Positions 30,155-38,020 of a stretch of DNA of 64,000 nucleotides are shown here, one piece after another. Below the pieces are notes generated by a model. That model had not been told where the DNA came from. It did not search any database and was given only the letters and a program-made list of their open reading frames with translations. Origin of the DNA: UBA7672 sp963738625 (lineage in GTDB: Bacteria > Pseudomonadota > Alphaproteobacteria > Caulobacterales > Hyphomonadaceae). How positions within the stretch are numbered: the stretch's first letter is position 1; each line of letters starts with the position of its first letter. The stretch is taken from assembly GCA_963738625.1 (NCBI GenBank), contig CAVTXH010000003.1, positions 1,178,001-1,242,000 of the forward strand, read 5' to 3'. The position numbers were made by a program, and so were the translations under genes.

Positions 30155-31075
30155 ATGGTCCGCGCCATTGCGTTTTCGCTGCTGCTCGCAGGCTGCGCCG
30201 GCATGCCGGCCGGCGAAACGGCCCGTACGCCCCGCCTTCCGTCGCCGATGGTCAGCGTGTTCATCGTGGCCCACGAGGACGACTGGCAGCTGTTCATGGG
30301 CGCGGCCGCCTTTCATGGAATGGATGAGCCGGGGGAAAAGGCCGTGTTCGTTCACGTGACGGCAGGCGACGCCGGACGCGGCGTTACGGGGGAGCCGGTT
30401 CCTTACTACAAGGCTCGTGAAGAAGGCGCCCTGCGAGCGATCCGCTTCATGGCGAATGCAGGCGACAAGCCAGGGCTTGGCGCGACGATGGAATGGAGCG
30501 CTGCGGACCGGGCGGGTCATCTGGTGCAGCGCGCAACCTACGCCAACGCGGTCGTCTATTTCCTCCGGCTTCCCGACGGCAACGGATTTCAAGGAACAGG
30601 TTACGAGGGCACCGGCTTTCAGTCGCTGCAGCGGCTGATGAGCGGCGAGATCCAGGCGATCGAGGCGGTGGACGGGTCGGCGCGATATGCGGGCTGGGCC
30701 GATCTGCAGAACACGCTTCGTGACATCGTCGAGCAGGAGCGCGACGCAGGAAAGGCCCTCAGCATCCACATCACCGAGCCCGATCCCGCCTACAATCCGA
30801 CCGAGCATTCCGACCACCGGCACACCGCGCTCGCCGTGCAGGGCGTCCTGCCGAGGCTGCCGTGCGCGACGGTCTATCGCTACGATACGTACGACATCCG
30901 CAACCGTCCGGTGAATCTCAAAGGCGATGACCTGCTTGTCAGCGCCGGCATCTGGGCGGCGACGGCCTCCGGCCTTTCCGACAACTACGCCAACAGCACC
31001 TGGGAGCCTTTGCACAACAGCTGGGTCGGGCGCCTGTACCACCGATCCGTTCCGCCGAAGGGCCGCTGCGATTGA
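30155..31075 (+). CDS. PIG-L/LmbE-family deacetylase, lipoprotein
   Basis: The 306-residue protein opens MVRAIAFSLLLAGCAGMPAG with lipobox LAGC, then VSVFIVAHEDDWQLFMGAAA (AHxDD metal site) and NPTEHSDHRHTALAV (HxxDH second metal block). LmbE/PIG-L proteins are Zn-dependent N-deacetylases of N-acetylglucosaminyl substrates. Export as a lipoprotein is unusual relative to the cytosolic members and suggests an envelope or extracellular glycan substrate. It is bracketed by a 32-bp duplication of the acyl-CoA dehydrogenase 3' end, suggesting insertion by recombination. Confidence 0.83.
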   Translation: MVRAIAFSLLLAGCAGMPAGETARTPRLPSPMVSVFIVAHEDDWQLFMGAAAFHGMDEPGEKAVFVHVTAGDAGRGVTGEPVPYYKAREEGALRAIRFMANAGDKPGLGATMEWSAADRAGHLVQRATYANAVVYFLRLPDGNGFQGTGYEGTGFQSLQRLMSGEIQAIEAVDGSARYAGWADLQNTLRDIVEQERDAGKALSIHITEPDPAYNPTEHSDHRHTALAVQGVLPRLPCATVYRYDTYDIRNRPVNLKGDDLLVSAGIWAATASGLSDNYANSTWEPLHNSWVGRLYHRSVPPKGRCD

Positions 31076-31112
31076 GCAGTCCGCCGACTGCTGCAGGCGG
31101 GGATGGGGCACA

Positions 31113-31144
31113 AGCTGCAGCGTATGGCGAAGGCGGGCGAGATC
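31113..31144 (+). repeat. 32-bp duplicate of the acyl-CoA dehydrogenase 3' end
   Basis: Bases 31113-31144 match 30070-30101 at 31 of 32 positions; both encode LQRMAKAGEI in the dehydrogenase frame. The copy carries no stop and is not part of a complete gene. Confidence 0.9.
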
Positions 31145-31153
31145 CAGGCGGGA

Positions 31154-31315
31154 TCAGGCTTCTTTGGATTTCCGGCGCGCGCTGATCGACACCGTGGTCG
31201 AAAATGCAATGCCGATGATCAGCGGCGCCCAGATCGGCAGAGCGCCAAGACCAGGCGCCTGCAGCGCCTCAGCCAGATGATCATCAACGCACCACCACAG
31301 CAGAAACATCCACAT
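31154..31315 (-). CDS. Small membrane protein, 53 residues
   Basis: The minus strand starts at ATG 31315, with GGAGG eight bases upstream, and reads MWMFLLWWCVDDHLAEALQA, then a hydrophobic segment LPIWAPLIIGIAFSTTVSI and a basic end ARRKSKEA before TGA at 31156-31154. One transmembrane helix with a positive C-terminus predicts insertion in the inner membrane. I know no family. The strong ribosome site and good codon use argue for a real gene. It ends 10 bp from the duplicated dehydrogenase fragment. Confidence 0.65.
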   Translation of the reverse strand: MWMFLLWWCVDDHLAEALQAPGLGALPIWAPLIIGIAFSTTVSISARRKSKEA

Positions 31316-31385
31316 CCGGCATTCCTCCCACGATCAGCGAAGAAGCTGAGCCAGGCTCTCAAACGGCGTCCGCCGACCAACCCGC

Positions 31386-31832
31386 TCAGTACGAAATGCC
31401 CATGGTCTTCTTGATCCAGTCGGAGAACGAGGCCGGCTTCACGAAGGAGCGCGGATCGAGCGAGCCGTAGGAGAGAAGGACGCCCTCGCCGGCTTCGAGG
31501 CGGACGCCGGAGAGGCGCGTTTCGCCGCTCCAGTTCATGCTGCTCCAGTCAGGCTTGGGATCGATGGTGAAGAGCACGCGGACGCCGCCCTCGCCTTCCC
31601 TGCTCTTGCCGAAGACGAGGCCGTAGAGCGTTTCACGGCCGCCTATGCCGCGCGAGACGTGCTGTTGCACGCCGTTGACGGTGATCTCGTCCTGGAAGGC
31701 CAAGCGGCGCCAGGCGAGCAGGTGCATCTCGCCATTGATCAGGAGCTTGATGTCGACCTTCTTGGCTTCGATGCGGACGATCTCGGCCGTTATGTGCGTC
31801 GGCGGATTGTTGTGACCCATCGGACTGGTCAT
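31386..31832 (-). CDS. Conserved hypothetical protein, 148 residues
   Basis: The protein starts MTSPMGHNNPPTHITAEIVR, with GGGG upstream of ATG 31832, and is predominantly beta: VDIKLLINGEMHLLAWRRLA, DEITVNGVQQHVSRG and VRVLFTIDPKPDWSSMNW. There is no signal peptide or membrane helix. I do not recognise the family. It is divergent from the VOC gene (about 80 bp between starts), so the two may share a control region. Confidence 0.6.
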   Translation of the reverse strand: MTSPMGHNNPPTHITAEIVRIEAKKVDIKLLINGEMHLLAWRRLAFQDEITVNGVQQHVSRGIGGRETLYGLVFGKSREGEGGVRVLFTIDPKPDWSSMNWSGETRLSGVRLEAGEGVLLSYGSLDPRSFVKPASFSDWIKKTMGISY

Positions 31833-31910
31833 GCGCGTCCCCTTGATCGCCTGTGAAGGTAGGCGCAGGCGCGCTTCCGCTCAAGACCGCTGCAGCGTAA
31901 CGTCCGTCAT

Positions 31911-32339
31911 ATGAGCCAATCCATCGCCAAACTTGCCCTTGTGGTCCGCGATTATGACGAGGCGATCGCGTGGTTTTCGCGCTGTCTTGGCTTCGAGCTT
32001 GTCGACGACATCAACATGGGCGGGGGCAAGCGCTGGGTGGTGATGCGGCCGCCGGGGGAGCCCGGCGCGGTTCAGGGCGCGGCGCTTCTGCTGGCGCGGG
32101 CTGTGGGGCCTGCGCAGGAAGCGGCCATCGGCAACCAGTCGGGCGGACGCGTCTTCCTGTTTCTGGAAACGGACGATTTCACGCGCGACCATGCCCGCAT
32201 GATCCGCGAGGGCGTGCGGTTCATGGAGACGCCGCGCCGCGAGCCTTATGGGACTGTGGCCGTGTTCGAGGATCTGTACGGTAATCGCTGGGACCTGATC
32301 GAGCACGCGCCGCCGCCCTCGCCGGCGGCGCGGAAATAG
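31911..32339 (+). CDS. VOC (glyoxalase/bleomycin-resistance) family protein
   Basis: The 142-residue protein has the paired beta-alpha-beta modules of the VOC superfamily: KLALVVRDYDEAIAWFSRCL at the start and TVAVFEDLYGNRWDLIEH at the end, with the metal-type Glu in DLIEH. Members act as dioxygenases, glyoxalases or antibiotic-binding proteins; this one is too small to assign. It precedes an amidase gene by about 80 bp. Confidence 0.88.
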   Translation: MSQSIAKLALVVRDYDEAIAWFSRCLGFELVDDINMGGGKRWVVMRPPGEPGAVQGAALLLARAVGPAQEAAIGNQSGGRVFLFLETDDFTRDHARMIREGVRFMETPRREPYGTVAVFEDLYGNRWDLIEHAPPPSPAARK

Positions 32340-32422
32340 GCCGGGCGCTGCCGCAAGGGCACGGGCTTGTGCCGGCGCGGTTCATCATGTCCCCTGCTCT
32401 TGAAATGATGAGGGAGACGACC

Positions 32423-33910
32423 ATGCGGCTTACGCGGCGGGGACTGCTGGCGACGGCGGCGGCGACGGGGTTTGCGGCGTGCGCGCCCGCGACGACCAAG
32501 GCGGCGGCCCCCAAGACAATCTCCAGCGAGACCGATGCGACCGAAATTGCGGCGATGATCAGGCGCGGCGACATCACGGCGGCAGAGGCGGTCGAGGCCG
32601 CGATCAAGCGGGCCGATGCGATCCAGCCGCAGCTCAACTTCATGGTCACCGACACCTACGCGCCGGCGCGCGAGCGGGCGAAGGCCTCGCTGATGGGACC
32701 GTTCGCGGGCGTGCCTTTTCTTGTGAAGGACCTCGATGATGTGGCCGGCGTGGTCACCCGCTATGGATCGAAGGCGACGGCCAACGCGGCGCCGGCGACG
32801 AAGGACGATCCTTTCGTCGCCGCCTCGTTCGCGGCGGGCGTCATCTGCATCGGCAAGTCGGCGGCGCCGGAGAACGGCTATCTGCCGACGACGGAGCCGC
32901 TGGCCTTCGCGCCGACGCGCAACCCTTGGAACATCGGGCATTCGTCGGGCGGGTCTTCCGGCGGATCGGCGGCGGCGGTGGCGGCGGGCGTCGTGCCGAT
33001 GGCGCACGCCAACGATGGCGGCGGGTCGATCCGCATTCCGGCCGCCAATTGCGGGCTGGTCGGACTGAAGCCGTCACGCGGCCGGATGATCGAGGATGAG
33101 CTGACGCCGGGACCGCTCGCGATCGCAGTGCAGGGCGCCGTGTCCCGCACGGTGCGCGACACGGCGAATTTCCTGGCGGCGACAGAGCAGAAAGCGGCGG
33201 GCGCGATGTTCCCGCCGGTGGGCATCGTGTCGGCGCCGGGAACGAAGCGCCTCAAGGCCGGCGTGCTGACCAAGGGGTTCACAGGAGTGGATGCGGATAC
33301 GGAAGTCGCCGCCATCGTGATGGCGGCGGCAAAGCTGATGGAAGAGCTTGGGCACAATATCGGAGAGACGGCCTGGCCGACGGCGGCGGGTTTCTCGGAC
33401 GACTTCCTCGCCTTCTGGTCGCTGGGCGCCGCCGCCGACATGAAGGCGGTGGCGGAAATGACCGGCAAGCCGGCGGACGAGACGACCGCAGAGCCGTTCG
33501 CGCTGCGTATGGCGCAGAACGCGGCCAGCCTGATGCCCGAGGAGATCGAGGGCGTGGAGAAGCGGCTGATCGAGGCGACCGGCGCGTACGACACCTGGAT
33601 GGGCGGGTTCGACGTGGTGCTGTCGCCCGTGCTGGGCTCGCCGCCTGTGCCGCTGGGCTTCGTACGCGGCGACGTGCCGTTCGACACGCTAAGGGAGCGT
33701 CTGCTGCACTATGTCGGCTACACGCTGATCCACAACGTGGCGGGCGCGCCGGCGATCAGCCTGCCGCTGGGATGGACCAGCGCAGGCCTGCCGGTCGGCG
33801 TGCAGGTGATGGCGGCCAAGGGCCAGGAGCGCGTGCTGCTGGAGCTCGCCTTCGAGCTTGAGGCAGCCCAGCCCTGGATCGGGAAAAAGCCCGGCGTGTG
33901 GGCGGTTTAG
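32423..33910 (+). CDS. Exported amidase-signature hydrolase
   Basis: Starting at ATG 32423 (GGGAG nine bases upstream) the protein opens MRLTRRGLLATAAATGFAAC, a twin-arginine-like signal with a possible lipobox. The amidase signature follows: the catalytic Lys in PFLVKDLDDVAG, and the Ser/Ser/Lys core GHSSGGSSGGSAAAVAAG with PMAHANDGGGSIRIPAANCG. Amidase-signature enzymes hydrolyse amides and some esters. Twin-arginine export predicts folding before transport and a periplasmic site. It is directed towards the TIR gene, 69 bp downstream, but there is no evidence of a functional link. Confidence 0.9.
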   Translation: MRLTRRGLLATAAATGFAACAPATTKAAAPKTISSETDATEIAAMIRRGDITAAEAVEAAIKRADAIQPQLNFMVTDTYAPARERAKASLMGPFAGVPFLVKDLDDVAGVVTRYGSKATANAAPATKDDPFVAASFAAGVICIGKSAAPENGYLPTTEPLAFAPTRNPWNIGHSSGGSSGGSAAAVAAGVVPMAHANDGGGSIRIPAANCGLVGLKPSRGRMIEDELTPGPLAIAVQGAVSRTVRDTANFLAATEQKAAGAMFPPVGIVSAPGTKRLKAGVLTKGFTGVDADTEVAAIVMAAAKLMEELGHNIGETAWPTAAGFSDDFLAFWSLGAAADMKAVAEMTGKPADETTAEPFALRMAQNAASLMPEEIEGVEKRLIEATGAYDTWMGGFDVVLSPVLGSPPVPLGFVRGDVPFDTLRERLLHYVGYTLIHNVAGAPAISLPLGWTSAGLPVGVQVMAAKGQERVLLELAFELEAAQPWIGKKPGVWAV

Positions 33911-33979
33911 CGATTCTTTCGCCGGCGTCGTGACTGCGCTAGGCTTGGCTTACGCAATCGCTGCGCGGCGGAGGGGACG

Positions 33980-35665
33980 ATGCCGGCCGAAGCCCTGCCC
34001 GAGATCCGAACGAAGGTATTCGTGTCCTATTCGCGCGCGGACAAGGCGTTTGCGAATGACCTAGTGCTCGGCCTCGCTGCGTGCGGATTTGCGCCATACA
34101 TCGACCGCGAAGACATCGCCGCGGGCGAGGATTGGGCCAAGCGCCTTTCAGGCCTGATCGCGGAAGCGGACACGATCGTCTATGTGATCTCGCCGGACAG
34201 CGTCACGTCCGAGCAATGCTCGTGGGAGCTGGCGGAGAGCCTGCAACTCGCCAAACGCGTGCTGCCGGTAGTGTGGCGGCCGGTGGAAGATGCAACGACG
34301 CCTGCGGAGCTGAAACGGCTCAACTATGTGTTCTTCTCGGGCGAGGGGCGCACATTCGCGACGGGCTTGTCGCAGCTGGCCGAGGCGCTGCGCACCGATA
34401 TAGAATGGATCCGCGAACACACACGCCTCGCCGGACTGGCGCAGCGCTGGGCGGCGCGCGGCCGGCCGGAGGCGCTGCTGCTGCGGGGCGATGATCTAGA
34501 GGCGGCGGCGGAATGGATGGCCGCCAAACCGATTGGCGCGCCAGCCGTCACCGACGAGCAGGCGGATTTCATCAAGGCGAGCTCGAACGCAAAGGTCGAA
34601 GCCGAGCGGCGCGCGGCGCGGGCAAAGGCGGGACTGCTGACGGCTGTGTCAGCGGCCGCGGTGGTGTTCGCCGGGTTGGCTGGCCTCGCCGCCTGGCAGT
34701 GGCGGAACGCCTCTGCGGCGGAGAAGAAGGCTGTCGAGGCGAATGAGGGCCTGCGGTCGGCAAACATCAGGCTGGGCGCCGAGGTGTGGCTGCGCACCGC
34801 GCCTTCGGATGCCGGCTATTATGTCGTCGACAAGGGCTGGTATCCGGTGGCGGCGAACTATTCCGGCGCCATTGCGCGCGTGGAGCGTTCCGGAGGCGGA
34901 CATCCGACCTACATGTCGACCGGCATGTTGATCGACGGCGGGCTGGTGCATCCCCTGTATCAGGGCCAGCCGCTTCTGGTGCTGCCGGCGGGCGTGACGC
35001 CGGACCTGCCGGCTTCGCCCGAGGCGCCGAGTCCCGAGCTTTCAGCGCGAGACGAGTCGCTTCCGCACGACACGCGCAGCTTCACCGAGCCCGCCCAGCC
35101 GCAGCACATGGCGACGTCCGACAAGATCGAAGCGGGGCCAGAGCGCCTGTCCGTCACCTTCCCTGCGCTCGGGGGCGACAGCGCCCCGATTGCGGGCGCC
35201 GAGATGGTCTGGCGCACGCCTGCACAGCTGGGCGGGGAATATCCCTTTCAGATCTGGCGGCTCGACAAACTCCCGCCGTTCGGATGGCGCGCGGTGTCCC
35301 GCGAGGACATCGACTGCCAGAGCCCGGGCGCAACCGGCAAGCAGCATACGATCGCGATACTCGGCGTGGCCGTCCCCGCGGAAGGCGGGGCGAGCACGCA
35401 GGCGCTGGCGCTCAACATCAGCGACATGCTGGATGCGAGCGTGACGCAGAACATTCTCTACACCCATTCGACCAACAAGGCGTCGGGCGGAGCGCCCGTG
35501 TTCGACCTCGCCACGGGGAAGATCTTTGCGATCCATGTCGGCTCGGAGCCCGATCCGGACCGGCTGGGCCGAAGGCGCGGCAACGGGTATTCGCTGACGC
35601 AACTGCTGAATATCGCGCGGCACAGCATCAAAGGCGCCGAACTCGGCCTGCTGTGCGAGAGCTGA
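33980..35665 (+). CDS. TIR domain - transmembrane - serine protease-like fusion
   Basis: The 561-residue protein begins with a TIR domain (about 10-140): TKVFVSYSRADKAFANDL, then a loop IDREDIAAGEDWAKRL, and SEQCSWELAESLQL in which Glu83 is the position of the NADase catalytic residue. A linker typical of bacterial TIR receptors (about 150-210) leads to one membrane helix (about 215-240), then a C-terminal domain that resembles a chymotrypsin/V8-type protease: STGMLIDGGLVHP (His324), and NKASGGAPVFDLATGKIFAI with Ser502 in the GxSGxP-like slot. The protease triad is not fully verifiable. It probably sits in the inner membrane with the TIR inside. GGAGGGG precedes ATG 33980. Function is inferred, not known. 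Confidence 0.75.
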   Translation: MPAEALPEIRTKVFVSYSRADKAFANDLVLGLAACGFAPYIDREDIAAGEDWAKRLSGLIAEADTIVYVISPDSVTSEQCSWELAESLQLAKRVLPVVWRPVEDATTPAELKRLNYVFFSGEGRTFATGLSQLAEALRTDIEWIREHTRLAGLAQRWAARGRPEALLLRGDDLEAAAEWMAAKPIGAPAVTDEQADFIKASSNAKVEAERRAARAKAGLLTAVSAAAVVFAGLAGLAAWQWRNASAAEKKAVEANEGLRSANIRLGAEVWLRTAPSDAGYYVVDKGWYPVAANYSGAIARVERSGGGHPTYMSTGMLIDGGLVHPLYQGQPLLVLPAGVTPDLPASPEAPSPELSARDESLPHDTRSFTEPAQPQHMATSDKIEAGPERLSVTFPALGGDSAPIAGAEMVWRTPAQLGGEYPFQIWRLDKLPPFGWRAVSREDIDCQSPGATGKQHTIAILGVAVPAEGGASTQALALNISDMLDASVTQNILYTHSTNKASGGAPVFDLATGKIFAIHVGSEPDPDRLGRRRGNGYSLTQLLNIARHSIKGAELGLLCES

Positions 35666-36967
35666 TCAGCGCTTCAGCGTCACGCGCACGGGCATGTAGG
35701 TGTAGCCCTTGACGAAGGACGAGGGCACGCGGCCGGGCTCTTCGAGCACTTCGATCTTCTCGAAGCGGTCGAGGATCTCTTCCCACAGCACCTGGAGCTG
35801 GAGTTCGGCGAGGCGGTTGCCGACGCAGCGGTGGATGCCGAAGCCGAAGGAGAGATGCCGACGGATCATCGGGCGCTCGATCCAGAGCTCGTTGGGGCGC
35901 GTGTACTGCGTTTCGTCGCGATTGCCCGAGGCGTACCACATCAGGACCTTGTCGCCCTTGCGGATCGTCTTGCCGCCCAGCTCGTAGTCCTGCAGCGCGG
36001 TGCGGCGCATGTAGGCGAGCGGCGTCTGCCAGCGGATGATTTCTGAAACGGCGGACGGGATCAGGGACGGATCGGCCTTCAGCTTCTCGAACTGCTCCGG
36101 CCATTTGTTCATGGCGTAGACGCCGCCGGTCATCGAGTTGCGGGTGGTGTCGTTGCCGCCGACGATCAGCAGCAGCAGGTTTCCGAGATACTCGTACGGC
36201 GTCATGTTGCGCGTGTGCTCGCCATGCGCGAGCATGGAGATGAGGTCGCCCTTCGGTTCGGCGTTGACGCGCTCGTTCCAGAGGCGGGTAAAATAGCCGA
36301 GGCATTCGAGCAGCTCAGCGCGCCACTGTTCCTCGCCAGAGACGATCTCGGGATTGTTGCGGCCGGTTGCGACATCTGACCAGCGCGTGAGTTTGCGGCG
36401 GTCCTCAAAGGGGAAGTCAAAGAGCGTCGCCAGCATCATGGTGGTGAGCTCGATCGAGACCTTGTCGACCCAGTCGAACGGCTTCGAGACGTCGAGCGAG
36501 TCGAAAATCTGGCGCGTGCGCGAGCGGATCAGGCTCTCGAAACTCTTGAGGTTTTCCGGGCCGACGATCGACTGCACCGTCTTGCGCTGCAGGTCGTGCT
36601 TGGGCGGGTCCATGGCGATGAACATCGGCAGGGCGAAATCATCGTCGCGGTCGACGATGGTGATGCTGCCTTCGGAGGAGAACACGCCGTGGCTGGTGTC
36701 CACGGTCATGATGTCCTTGTAAGTCGTGACCGACCAGTAGGGGCCGAACGGGCTGTCCGGGCACCAGTGGACGGGGTCGTTTTTCCGCATCCAGGCGAAA
36801 CGGTCCCAGAACGCATCGCGCCGCCACAGCTCGGGGTCGGTAATGTCGTAATTGGAGAAGTCCAGCTCCGAGGCCGGCGGGATGGGTCCGCCCTTGGGAA
36901 TGCCGTTGGTGCGGAACTCTTCCGCTCCTGCTTTTGTCGGCTTTGCTGCTGTTGCGGTGTCCGCCAT
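35666..36967 (-). CDS. Cytochrome P450
   Basis: The 433-residue protein carries the I-helix LLLLIVGGNDTTRNSMTGG, the K-helix SEIIRW (ExxR), and the haem-ligand loop FGFGIHRCVGNRLAE with Cys near residue 383. It belongs to soluble bacterial P450s that hydroxylate terpenes, sterol side chains or fatty acids with NADH or NADPH through ferredoxin or flavodoxin partners, none of which is in this window. Its stop abuts the TIR gene stop, and a GTG-started glycosyltransferase gene lies upstream on the other strand. Confidence 0.93.
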   Translation of the reverse strand: MADTATAAKPTKAGAEEFRTNGIPKGGPIPPASELDFSNYDITDPELWRRDAFWDRFAWMRKNDPVHWCPDSPFGPYWSVTTYKDIMTVDTSHGVFSSEGSITIVDRDDDFALPMFIAMDPPKHDLQRKTVQSIVGPENLKSFESLIRSRTRQIFDSLDVSKPFDWVDKVSIELTTMMLATLFDFPFEDRRKLTRWSDVATGRNNPEIVSGEEQWRAELLECLGYFTRLWNERVNAEPKGDLISMLAHGEHTRNMTPYEYLGNLLLLIVGGNDTTRNSMTGGVYAMNKWPEQFEKLKADPSLIPSAVSEIIRWQTPLAYMRRTALQDYELGGKTIRKGDKVLMWYASGNRDETQYTRPNELWIERPMIRRHLSFGFGIHRCVGNRLAELQLQVLWEEILDRFEKIEVLEEPGRVPSSFVKGYTYMPVRVTLKR

Positions 36968-37206
36968 GGCATGCTCCTTAACCTTGGCAGCCCGGTTCTT
37001 GCCAGCCTGCTTGACACAGTCTAGCAGACGCGCGCGTCAAGGTCAGTCCTGTCGTAGCGGCACTTGCAGCCGATTCCAATCAGGCCGCTTGCGGCAAAGA
37101 CCCGTTTCGTCCTCCGCCTTACGGGCGGCGGCGTATATGGTAGACCTCAATATCCGCCCCGCCCGCCGCCATTACGGCGTCGCGCAGCTCATGGGACCCT
37201 TTATTC

Positions 37207-37965
37207 GTGTCGCCTCAGCCGCGCTGCGCCCTCACAGTGTTGATACCGTTCTACAACGAGGCGGGGAACATCGCCCCCCTGCTCGACGAGGTGCATGCGG
37301 CGCTGGCGGGCATCGATTACGAGGTTGTCTGCGTCAACGACTGTTCGAGCGACGCCACGGGCCCCGAGCTTGCAGCGGCGGCTGCGGCGCATCCGGGCCG
37401 CATCGTGGTGCTGACGCATGTGAAACGGCGAGGGAAGTCGGCGGCGCTGATCACCGGCCTGCGCAGCGCGCGCGGCGACTGGGTGCAGCTTCTGGACGGC
37501 GACGGCCAAAACGATCCGGCGGATGCGCGTCGCATCTGGGATCTCGTGGCGGCCAAGGATGAAAATCCAGCGCTCGGCATCATCTGCGGGCGGCGCACGA
37601 GCCGCAATGACAGCGGGTTCAAATGGATTCAGTCGCGCGTGGCCAATGGCGTCCGCCGCTTCTGCCTGCGCGACGATGCAACGGATACGGGGTGCGGCTT
37701 CAAGCTGATCCGCCGCCGCGCGTTCGAGGACCTGCCCTTCTTTGCCGCGATGCACCGTTTCCTGCCGGCGCTGGTGAAGCGCGCGGGATGGGATGTGCGC
37801 GAGGAGCCGGTCGCCGATCGGGAGCGGCTGCATGGTGTTTCGAAATACGGCTTTCTCGGGCGTTTCGGCGCCGGGGTTGTGGACCTTCTAGGTATGATGT
37901 GGCTTGTGCGGCGTGGGGGGTATGGCGTGGCGGCCGAATGGAACGATCCGCGCGCCCAGCGCTAG
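37207..37965 (+). CDS. GT2 glycosyltransferase, dolichol/undecaprenyl-phosphate type
   Basis: The 252-residue protein starts at GTG 37207 and contains LTVLIPFYNEAGNIAPLLDE, VVCVNDCSSDATG and WVQLLDGDGQNDPADARRIW, which mark DPM1/ArnC-like enzymes that attach a sugar from a nucleotide donor to undecaprenyl phosphate. It reads into the GT39 gene 56 bp downstream; together they could form a system that builds a lipid-linked sugar and transfers it in the periplasm, as for lipid A modification. No membrane helices of the ArnC type are evident at the C-terminus, so it is the soluble variant. Confidence 0.85.
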   Translation: MSPQPRCALTVLIPFYNEAGNIAPLLDEVHAALAGIDYEVVCVNDCSSDATGPELAAAAAAHPGRIVVLTHVKRRGKSAALITGLRSARGDWVQLLDGDGQNDPADARRIWDLVAAKDENPALGIICGRRTSRNDSGFKWIQSRVANGVRRFCLRDDATDTGCGFKLIRRRAFEDLPFFAAMHRFLPALVKRAGWDVREEPVADRERLHGVSKYGFLGRFGAGVVDLLGMMWLVRRGGYGVAAEWNDPRAQR

Positions 37966-38020
37966 ACGTACTGAGCGTGGCGTACCGGCGGTTGTTGCGT
38001 AGTGGTGTGGAAGTAGACGC

